Positions 7,746 through 14,147 of a DNA stretch of 64,000 nt are shown here, in pieces; the first letter of the stretch is position 1; every line of letters starts with the position of its first letter. The translations under genes and the position numbers were made by a program. The stretch is from NCBI GenBank assembly GCA_002418205.1, contig DIDP01000085.1, forward strand, positions 708 to 64,707, given 5' to 3'. Under the pieces are notes generated by a model, which was not told the origin of the DNA, ran no database searches, and worked only from the letters and a program-made list of their open reading frames with translations. The stretch is from Anaerolineales bacterium UBA5797. GTDB lineage: Bacteria > Chloroflexota > Anaerolineae > Anaerolineales > Villigracilaceae.

Positions 7746-9596
7746 ATGGAGCAAAGATTTATTCCCCTGCTTTTGGTTGTGTTTCTCGCGTTTTTGGTGC
7801 CGATCTTGTTGGCGCGTTTTCGCCGCATCCCGGTGGTGGTGGGTGAGATCGTGGCAGGAATTTTGATCGGACCGTCCGTTTTGGGGCTGGTACATGCGGA
7901 GGAGCCGACGCTCGAACTCCTTGCCGAGATCGGGTTCGCGTTTCTGATGTTCCTTTCCGGTCTGGAGATCGATTTTTCGATATTGTTTGCCGCTTCGAGA
8001 CCCGGGCAGGATAAAAAGAAAAGCCCGATCCTGCTTGCGGGTCTATCGTTCCTGGTCACGGTCATCCTTGCGGCGGGGATCGGTTTTTGGTTGACAGGCG
8101 CGGGCTTTGTAAGGGATCCGTGGATGATGACGTTGATCCTTTCGACGACCTCGCTTGGGATCGTCGTGCCTGTGTTAAAGGAAAAGAAGATATCCTCGAG
8201 CGGATTGGGGCAGACGATATTGCTCTCGGCGCTGTTGGCGGATTTTCTGACGATGTTCCTCATCACAGTGTACATCGCCATCCGTTCGACCGGCTTGAGC
8301 CTGAACATTTTGCTGATCGGGATTCTGTTCGTCCCGGTGGTGTTGTTGTACCAGCTTGGGCAACAGCAACTTCGCCGACCCATTGTCCGCAGGCTGATGG
8401 AGGAACTGGCGGATGCCACCTCGCAGATCAAGGTGCGCGGCGCGTTCGCGCTGATGATCGCGTTCGTTGTGCTGGCTGAATTGATCGGCGCGGAACTGAT
8501 CCTGGGCGCGTTCCTGGGCGGGGTGCTGGCTTCACTGATCAGTGAACCGAACGACGAGAAGATCCGCTATAAACTGGATGCGATCGGTTTTGGTTTCTTC
8601 GTTCCGCTGTTCTTTGTTTATGTGGGAGTGCGGTTCGACCTTCAGGCATTTCTGACCAATCCTGATGCCTGGGTGCTGTTGCCGATCCTGCTGGTTGCGG
8701 CGTTTGCGATCAAGATTCTTTCCACGTTTGTTTTTCGGTTTGCGTATTCGTGGAGGGAGACGCTTTCAAGTGGAATGCTGCTCTCTGCCAGGCTTTCGCT
8801 CATCATTGCCGCGTCGGCGATCGGCGTCCGTTTCGGGGCGATCACAGAGTCCACCAACGCGGCGATCATCCTCATCGCGGCGTTGACCGCCACATTTGCT
8901 CCGCTCGGATTCAATACCTTGATGTCTGTGACCGATGAAAAGAAGCGGCGGGCGAAATTGATCTACGGTGGGAGCGATCTCGCCCTCCAGGTTGGCAAGG
9001 AATTGCGTGCGCATGGGGACGATGTCCTGTTCCTTGAGAAGGATTCTGAGGCGGCAAACCGGATCAGGGAACAGGGATTCGATGTGGTGCTGAATGGCGG
9101 GAGTCAATCGTCCATGCTGGGATCAGTTTCGGATGTCCGCGTGGATGCGTTCCTGGCGTTGAGTTCGAGCGATGATGAGAATCTGGATGCATGCCGGGTC
9201 GCGCGCGGGAACGACATTGGACATGTCCTTGCGTTCGTTACGGAGCCGATCCGCATTCCCGATTTCCGCGGTTTGGGCGTGCAGACTTTGACGCCCTCCA
9301 TGCACCGGAGTTCACTGCTGGCGTTGATGGCGCGCAATTCGGCGATATTTTCGCTGATGACATCGACGGACGATCAACGCGACCTGCGCGAGTTTATCTT
9401 GTATAACTCCGGTCTGTATGGAAAGCGCCTGATGGATATAAAGTTCCCGGCCGGGGCGCTTGTGCTGGCGATCCGCCGGAACGACGAGTTGATCGTCCCG
9501 CACGGAACAACGAAGCTTGCTGCCGGTGATCACCTCACCGTGCTTGGCAACCTTGAAACATTGACCGAGATGGAAGACTGGCTGGAAGGCTGGTAG
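7746..9596 (+). CDS. Kef-type cation:proton antiporter with RCK domains (CPA2 family)
   Basis: A 616-residue inner-membrane monovalent cation/H+ antiporter. Residues about 1-390 form twelve or so helices of the Na+/H+ exchanger fold (RRIPVVVGEIVAGILIGPSV and ELIGAELILGAFLGGVLASL). Residues about 400-520 form a TrkA-N/RCK domain beginning KLIYGGSDLALQVGKELRAHG. Residues about 535-616 form a TrkA-C domain (GKRLMDIKFPAGALVLAIRR). The ATG follows AGGAGG with ideal spacing. It diverges from the MBL/rhodanese gene and converges on mgtE with a shared terminator. Whether K+ or Na+ is moved cannot be decided from the sequence. Confidence 0.92.
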   Translation: MEQRFIPLLLVVFLAFLVPILLARFRRIPVVVGEIVAGILIGPSVLGLVHAEEPTLELLAEIGFAFLMFLSGLEIDFSILFAASRPGQDKKKSPILLAGLSFLVTVILAAGIGFWLTGAGFVRDPWMMTLILSTTSLGIVVPVLKEKKISSSGLGQTILLSALLADFLTMFLITVYIAIRSTGLSLNILLIGILFVPVVLLYQLGQQQLRRPIVRRLMEELADATSQIKVRGAFALMIAFVVLAELIGAELILGAFLGGVLASLISEPNDEKIRYKLDAIGFGFFVPLFFVYVGVRFDLQAFLTNPDAWVLLPILLVAAFAIKILSTFVFRFAYSWRETLSSGMLLSARLSLIIAASAIGVRFGAITESTNAAIILIAALTATFAPLGFNTLMSVTDEKKRRAKLIYGGSDLALQVGKELRAHGDDVLFLEKDSEAANRIREQGFDVVLNGGSQSSMLGSVSDVRVDAFLALSSSDDENLDACRVARGNDIGHVLAFVTEPIRIPDFRGLGVQTLTPSMHRSSLLALMARNSAIFSLMTSTDDQRDLREFILYNSGLYGKRLMDIKFPAGALVLAIRRNDELIVPHGTTKLAAGDHLTVLGNLETLTEMEDWLEGW

Positions 9597-9627
9597 AAAA
9601 AATCTCCGGGCTGCCCGGAGATTTTTT
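9597..9627. terminator. Bidirectional intrinsic terminator
   Basis: Fourteen-base arms (AAAAAATCTCCGGG and its complement) close a three-base loop, with A-run and T-run on the two sides. It serves both the antiporter gene and the convergent mgtE, whose stop codon follows immediately. Confidence 0.92.
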
Positions 9628-11007
9628 CTATAACAACGTCCCCCGCAGGATGATCGCCGCCACCGTAAAATAAATGACCAGCCCCGAAACATCCACGAGC
9701 GTTGCCACGAATGGGGCGGAGGAGGTCGCGGGGTCGAGGCCAGCCTTGCGCAAAAAAAACGGCAGCATCGAACCTGACAGCGATCCCCACAGCACAATGC
9801 CGACCAGGGACAAACCGACGGTGACAGCCAGCAGGAACCAATGCTCGCCATAGGTGTGGAACAGGTTCGCCCATAGCGTGATGCGGATAAATCCGATCGT
9901 GCCCAATATCGCGCCCAGCAACAACCCCGAGAGAATTTCGCGGCGCATTACGCGCCACCAGTCTTTCAATGTCACTTCGCCCAGCGCCATGGCGCGGATG
10001 ATCAATGTGGAGGCTTGCGAGCCGGAGTTGCCTCCACTTGAGATCACCAACGGGACAAAGATGGAAAGCACGACCGCCCTGGCAATTTCCTCTTCGAACC
10101 TTCCCATCGCGGTGGCGGTCAGCATCTCGCTCAGGAACAAAACCACCAGCCATGTGGCGCGTTTGCGAACCATTTTGGGAATGGCGATTTCCATGTAGGG
10201 TTCATCGAGCGCTTCGGAACCGCCCAATTTCTGGATGTCTTCCGTGGCTTCCTCCTCCGCCACATCCAGGATGTCGTCCACGGTGACGATGCCGATCAAC
10301 GCGCCCTGGCTGTCGGTGACGGGCAGGGCTGGCAGGTCTGCATCTTTGATTTCCTCCACCGCCACTTCGCGGTCATCCGACGCCTTTAACGCGACGAAGC
10401 GGTCGTCCATCAGATCGGAGATTGGTGTTTCGGGAGATGCAAGCAGGAGATGGCGGATCCGCAGGTCGTCCACGAGACGACCGTTCTCGTCGATCACGTA
10501 GATCATGCTCATGGTCTCGCTGTCCATGCCATAGCGGCGGATATGATCGAGGGCGTGGGCAACCGTCCAGTGGCGTTTGATGCGCACGAAGTGGGGGGTC
10601 ATCAGGCGTCCGACGCTGTTTTCCGGGTACCCCAAAAATTGCGATGCCAGTTGTCGTTCCTGCGGCGAAAGCAGGTTGAGCAGTTGCTGTGTGACCTGCG
10701 CGGGGAGTTCCTCCAAAAATTCCGTGCGGTCGTCGTCCGACATGGCGTTCAGGATGTTGACCACTTCCTCGTGCGCCAATGCCTTCAATAGTTCCTGTTG
10801 ACGTTCGCTGGAGAGATAGGAAAAGATCTGCGCGGCTTGACCGCGCGGCAGCAGACGGAAAACCACCGCCTCCTTCTCGACCGATAGTGGCTCCATCAAT
10901 TCAGCCAGATCGCCTGCAGGCCAGTTCCGTATCTCCTCCCGCAGCGACGCAAAGTCGCGCGCTTCGATGTAGGTTTCGAGATCAAAGGTTGTCATTTCTG
11001 CGTTCAT
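9628..11007 (-). CDS. mgtE: Magnesium transporter MgtE
   Basis: A 459-residue Mg2+ channel/transporter. It has an N-terminal helical domain (about 1-130, LLPRGQAAQIFSYLSSERQQELL), two CBS domains (about 135-260, ending AIVTVDDILDVAEEEATEDI-like) and a five-helix membrane domain (about 285-459) with VPLVISSGGNSGSQASTLIIRA. The order and length are standard for MgtE. The ATG at 11007 is preceded by GGAGGT at ideal spacing. An intrinsic terminator lies just upstream in its leader, so attenuation by a Mg2+-sensing RNA is likely. Confidence 0.96.
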   Translation of the reverse strand: MNAEMTTFDLETYIEARDFASLREEIRNWPAGDLAELMEPLSVEKEAVVFRLLPRGQAAQIFSYLSSERQQELLKALAHEEVVNILNAMSDDDRTEFLEELPAQVTQQLLNLLSPQERQLASQFLGYPENSVGRLMTPHFVRIKRHWTVAHALDHIRRYGMDSETMSMIYVIDENGRLVDDLRIRHLLLASPETPISDLMDDRFVALKASDDREVAVEEIKDADLPALPVTDSQGALIGIVTVDDILDVAEEEATEDIQKLGGSEALDEPYMEIAIPKMVRKRATWLVVLFLSEMLTATAMGRFEEEIARAVVLSIFVPLVISSGGNSGSQASTLIIRAMALGEVTLKDWWRVMRREILSGLLLGAILGTIGFIRITLWANLFHTYGEHWFLLAVTVGLSLVGIVLWGSLSGSMLPFFLRKAGLDPATSSAPFVATLVDVSGLVIYFTVAAIILRGTLL

Positions 11008-11023
11008 GAATGCACCTCCGTGT

Positions 11024-11062
11024 AAAAAATAAAAACCACCTTGGAATGTTCTCCGAAGGTGG
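11024..11062 (-). terminator. Intrinsic terminator in the mgtE 5' leader
   Basis: On the minus strand CCACCTT ... AAGGTGG forms a hairpin (11036-11062) followed by TTTTTATTTTTT (11024-11035). It ends about six bases before the mgtE ribosome site. A terminator placed between promoter and ribosome site implies conditional readthrough. Confidence 0.85.
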
Positions 11063-11260
11063 CGAAGGTACAGAATGACAAACCGCTTGGTTCAGACAGC
11101 GCGGATCAACAAGCGACGCGCGCACGGGCAGCCTGGCGGACTCTGTATGGATCGCATCCCGGAGACGTTAAGGCGAATCAACGATGGGCGCAGTAAGGGC
11201 ACATCAGCGTCCAAGGCGGTCGCTTCCTTTCTGTGTATGGGATTGTGGCATGTGTTCATA
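11063..11260 (-). promoter_or_regulatory. Candidate Mg2+-responsive leader RNA of mgtE
   Basis: The roughly 330 bases between mgtE and the next gene hold no gene of their own. On the minus strand this stretch is GC-rich and structured and leads into the terminator at 11024-11062. Segments GATCCATACAGAG and GGCTGCCCG loosely recall the M-box riboswitch, but the full M-box consensus (GGTGAGGCTCC...GACGCC) is not evident. I therefore call it a regulated leader of unproven class rather than an M-box. A covariance-model search would decide. Confidence 0.4.
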
Positions 11261-11345
11261 ACGAAAGGGGTTATACTCCCGCGCCTCGAAATGCGTCAAG
11301 GGAGGAAAATTTCGATCCGGTAATGATGATTGCGGCTTGAAGATT

Positions 11346-11879
11346 CTACTTTTTCAAGGCGATTGCCCTGAACGGGAACGCGAAGAGAAGATAGACCGCC
11401 CCGCCGACCCACCCGCCGAGGGTGAAATCCTCAGGGAAGTACATCCCGAAAACCGTGCCCAGCGCGACAAGCAGGACGGAAAGGATGCTGAATTGCCACA
11501 TCCCGTACAGGAAGATGAACGGCAGGTAATGTGCGCCGATCACAACAAGGAAAGCGGGATAGAACCAATTGCTGTTGTGGATGAAGGCTCCCGCGATCAA
11601 TGGGTATGTTGCGGGGATGGTGAAGGCGATCAGCATGGCAAGAGTCCCAAAGGGATTTTCCTTGCTGAGTGTTGCATTACGCCCCATGCTTTTTAGGAAT
11701 ACTTGTGATAATGGAAAAATAAAAGTGCCTCCCAAAACAAGTGCCCAAACTGCAAGCCCTTTGGAGACCCGCGTGCCTAGCGCCGCGGAGACGAACCAGA
11801 TGATACTTGTCACGATCAAGCCCGAAAACGCGCCGAGGTAAACGGTCCGGACTTCCTTTTGTGCATCAATGATCTTCAT
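11346..11879 (-). CDS. Integral membrane protein, DUF7010-like
   Basis: A 177-residue protein with about five or six hydrophobic helices and a short polar N-terminus (MKIIDAQKEVRTVYLGAF). The block NWFYPAFLVVIGAHYLPFIFLYG and the GGTFIFPLSQVFLKSMGR segment resemble what I recall as DUF7010-family membrane proteins, of unknown function. GGAGG precedes the ATG. An extended -10 box sits about 40 bases upstream. It is transcribed on the same strand as mgtE, but the mgtE leader lies between them. No catalytic residues are recognisable. Confidence 0.7.
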   Translation of the reverse strand: MKIIDAQKEVRTVYLGAFSGLIVTSIIWFVSAALGTRVSKGLAVWALVLGGTFIFPLSQVFLKSMGRNATLSKENPFGTLAMLIAFTIPATYPLIAGAFIHNSNWFYPAFLVVIGAHYLPFIFLYGMWQFSILSVLLVALGTVFGMYFPEDFTLGGWVGGAVYLLFAFPFRAIALKK

Positions 11880-11919
11880 GTTTTCCTCCGTGTTCTAAGG
11901 TCTGTTGAGCGTTTTTCCA

Positions 11920-11961
11920 AGTATAGCATCCAATTCGGCATCCAATTCGGCATCCAATTCA
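11920..11961 (-). promoter_or_regulatory. Extended -10 promoter abutting a triplicated 12-bp repeat
   Basis: On the minus strand TGCTATACT (extended -10) precedes the DUF7010-like gene. Immediately upstream are three tandem copies of a 12-bp unit (GCATCCAATTCG on the plus strand, 11926-11961, the last copy with one change). The repeat replaces a normal -35 and could bind a regulator. Confidence 0.5.
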
Positions 11962-11972
11962 ATGGATTAATG

Positions 11973-12003
11973 TAAAAAAACACCTCCAAAGCCGGAGGTG
12001 CTT
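11973..12003 (-). terminator. Intrinsic terminator after the 40-residue membrane protein
   Basis: On the minus strand AGCACCTCC-GGCTTT-GGAGGTG is followed by TTTTTTT. It lies 16 bases downstream of the small gene at 12019-12141. Confidence 0.88.
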
Positions 12004-12018
12004 TATGCCTGTCGGAGT

Positions 12019-12141
12019 TCATGAAAGGATCAATACTCCGATGCCGATCGCCAGCATGCTGATGGATGCAATCCACAGCCAAGTAATGATGCGCGGTGCA
12101 CGATCTGGATATCTTCGTTTGATCAGATGGATGATGTGCAT
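12019..12141 (-). CDS. Small single-span membrane protein (40 residues)
   Basis: A 40-residue frame with a basic, amphipathic N-terminus (MHIIHLIKRRYPDRAPR) and one hydrophobic span (IITWLWIASISMLAIGIGVL). Support for it being real: AAAGGAG lies seven bases before the ATG, and a strong intrinsic terminator follows directly, so the pair looks like a monocistronic unit. It lies between a membrane-bound LuxR regulator and a DUF7010-like gene on the same strand. Function is unknown; small helices of this type often modulate membrane complexes, which is inference. Confidence 0.65.
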   Translation of the reverse strand: MHIIHLIKRRYPDRAPRIITWLWIASISMLAIGIGVLILS

Positions 12142-12236
12142 GTTTTTCTCCTTTTTGTGTTCGATGTGCCATCAATGTAACACGAAAGGAATGTCTGCAC
12201 GATATACAAAGGTATATGAAAAGTATGTTTAAGGTG

Positions 12237-12998
12237 CTATAACAATTCGAGTTCACGTGCGCGTGCGATGGCTTCTGTCCTGCGACGGACGCCCAACTTT
12301 CTGTACAACCTGGATGTATACATCTTTATTGTGTTAGGCGAAAGCGAAAGATTAAGCGCGATCTCCTTGTTAGAGCGACCCAGCGCAATTTGTTGCAGCA
12401 ACTCTTGTTCTTGGGGTGTAAGATGCTCGATGAGTTCTTTGGTTTTATTTTCCCTGCTTTCATTTTTTTGACTGATGGGACGGGTTTGTTTACCTCCCAG
12501 CAAGATCCTGGATTGAGGGGCGTAAAAAACCCTGTAATACTCCCTGTTCTTGAATTGAAAGTAGATTTGCCTGTCGACTGAAAATCGATTGTCGGCAATG
12601 CGGACTATGAAATGCGGTATCTGAACCAGGCCAATATTCCCAACCGTCTCGCATTGGACTTGCCCTTCAACCCTGGCAACTGCTCCCGCCAGAATATCCT
12701 GATGTGTCTTTCTCCATCTGGCAGGATTGTCACGCAGGATCCAAAGCCAGATAAGCCCGACAGGGATTGCAAAGATCAGTTCTCCATGGCTGGCAAAGTC
12801 TGGTCGCGTGGATTTGATGACAAGTATTGTAATGAGCGCCATTGACAAAAGAAAAAGTGTCAATGTTCCAATCCCCAAAAGAAACAGTTTCTTCCTTAAA
12901 AAACGCACTTGTGCCAGACTGAGACGTTTTTCCAGATTTTTTGCAAGGTCGTCGGGCGTTAAGTGGACAATGTCTAAGATTTCTTCTCCATCCTGCAT
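12237..12998 (-). CDS. Membrane-anchored LuxR-type transcriptional regulator
   Basis: About 253 residues. After a polar N-terminus come two hydrophobic spans (KLFLLGIGTLTLFLLSMALI and LIFAIPVGLIWLWIL), then a roughly 100-residue region of beta character, then a C-terminal LuxR/GerE helix-turn-helix (LTPQEQELLQQIALGRSNKE followed by IALNLSLSPNTIKMY). Both termini should face the cytoplasm. I chose the ATG at 12998 (MQDGEEILD) because AGAGGA lies six bases upstream and an extended -10 (TGCTATACT, 13017-13025) precedes it. An upstream in-frame ATG at 13040 has no such support. The signal sensed is unknown. It diverges from deoC. Confidence 0.82.
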   Translation of the reverse strand: MQDGEEILDIVHLTPDDLAKNLEKRLSLAQVRFLRKKLFLLGIGTLTLFLLSMALITILVIKSTRPDFASHGELIFAIPVGLIWLWILRDNPARWRKTHQDILAGAVARVEGQVQCETVGNIGLVQIPHFIVRIADNRFSVDRQIYFQFKNREYYRVFYAPQSRILLGGKQTRPISQKNESRENKTKELIEHLTPQEQELLQQIALGRSNKEIALNLSLSPNTIKMYTSRLYRKLGVRRRTEAIARARELELL

Positions 12999-13085
12999 AG
13001 AGTCCTCTGGTCTTTTAGTATAGCACATCGATTTTCTCATCGTATTCGCTGTATAATAATGTCAGACAACGAAACGGAGTTTTAG

Positions 13086-14045
13086 ATGAGTTCCAACCAC
13101 AACCGAAATCCCGGGGTGCCCCTTGACCTTGATTGGGTGATGGGCGCCCACGTAAATAAAAGCGCAGTGGAACGGCGCGTAGCCACTTTGCCTCTGCGTC
13201 GAACCGTAAAAAAGGAATGGCAGGCAGCCTGGTTGTTGCGTGCTGTCACCTGTATCGACCTGACCACACTCGCAGGCGATGACACGCCCGGGCGTGTAAA
13301 ACGCCTGTGCGCCAAAGCCAGACAACCGATCCGCCCCGATATGCTGGAGAGACTCGGCGTGGATGGGGAGCGGATCACCGTTGGCGCGGTGTGTGTTTAC
13401 CCCAACCGTGTCGCCGACGCGGTCCATGCGCTTCAAGGCTCGGACATTCCAGTTGCCTCCGTTGCGACAGGTTTCCCTGCCGGACAGACTCCTCTGCCAC
13501 AAAGAATCCAGGAGATCGAGCAAGCCGTGGAAGCTGGCGCACGCGAAATTGACGTGGTCATTGCCCGCAACTATGTGTTGACTGGTGACTGGCAAGCTAT
13601 GTACGATGAATTGCAGCAATTCCGCAATGCCTGCGGGGAAGCGCACATGAAGACCATTCTGGCGACGGGCGACCTGGGAACACTGAAGCAGGTCTATCAA
13701 GCCAGCCTTGTGGCAATGATGGCGGGCTCGGACTTTATCAAGACTTCGACAGGTAAGGAATCGGTCAACGCGACGCTGGAAGTGAGTCTCGTGATGACGC
13801 GCGCCATCCGCGAATATCTCGAACGCTACGGCTACAAGATCGGATTCAAACCCGCAGGCGGAATCAGCTCCGCAAAGCAGGCGATGGCATGGCAGTCATT
13901 GATGAAGGAAGAACTCGGCGATGACTGGCTGAAGAATGACCTGTTCCGCTTTGGTGCAAGCAGTTTGCTGACCGACCTCGAGCGGCAGTTGTATCACTAT
14001 ATTACAGGTCACTACGCGGCGAAGCATCACATGCCGATGGGATAA
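13086..14045 (+). CDS. deoC: Deoxyribose-phosphate aldolase
   Basis: A 319-residue class I aldolase that cleaves 2-deoxyribose 5-phosphate to acetaldehyde and glyceraldehyde 3-phosphate. The Schiff-base lysine is K219 in GSDFIKTSTGKE. The second catalytic lysine is K255 in GFKPAGGISS, and the N-terminal CIDLTTLAGDDT segment is also typical. About 70 extra N-terminal residues, as in metazoan-like and some bacterial DeoC, make it longer than the 220-260-residue short form. TATAAT at 13062 and a GGAG site precede the ATG. It is followed by an aldehyde dehydrogenase that can use the acetaldehyde. Confidence 0.95.
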   Translation: MSSNHNRNPGVPLDLDWVMGAHVNKSAVERRVATLPLRRTVKKEWQAAWLLRAVTCIDLTTLAGDDTPGRVKRLCAKARQPIRPDMLERLGVDGERITVGAVCVYPNRVADAVHALQGSDIPVASVATGFPAGQTPLPQRIQEIEQAVEAGAREIDVVIARNYVLTGDWQAMYDELQQFRNACGEAHMKTILATGDLGTLKQVYQASLVAMMAGSDFIKTSTGKESVNATLEVSLVMTRAIREYLERYGYKIGFKPAGGISSAKQAMAWQSLMKEELGDDWLKNDLFRFGASSLLTDLERQLYHYITGHYAAKHHMPMG

Positions 14046-14053
14046 TGGCTTTT

Positions 14054-14131
14054 CACCACGAAGGACACAAAGTGTCACCAAGGAAAACCTTTATTATTTT
14101 CCTTCGTGTACCTTCGTGACCCTTTGTGGTG
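14054..14131. repeat. Imperfect inverted repeat between deoC and the aldehyde dehydrogenase gene
   Basis: The left arm begins CACCACGAAGGACACAAAG. The right arm, read on the other strand, begins CACCACAAAGGGTCACGAAG. The arms meet around an AT-rich centre (CCTTTATTATTTTCC). CACCACGAAG-type repeats are common dispersed elements in Chloroflexota. It fills almost the whole 102-base gap. Confidence 0.75.
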
Positions 14132-14147
14132 GAGAATCGGAGTAACT

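Noticed and set aside
11063..11260. Confident M-box riboswitch call upstream of mgtE
   Set aside because: Only fragments resemble the M-box consensus; the conserved GGTGAGGCTCC and GACGCC blocks are not clearly present, so only a regulated leader is reported.
11876..12256. 126-codon minus-strand frame around the small membrane gene
   Set aside because: No ribosome site, runs through a terminator and overlaps the better-supported 40-residue gene in another frame.
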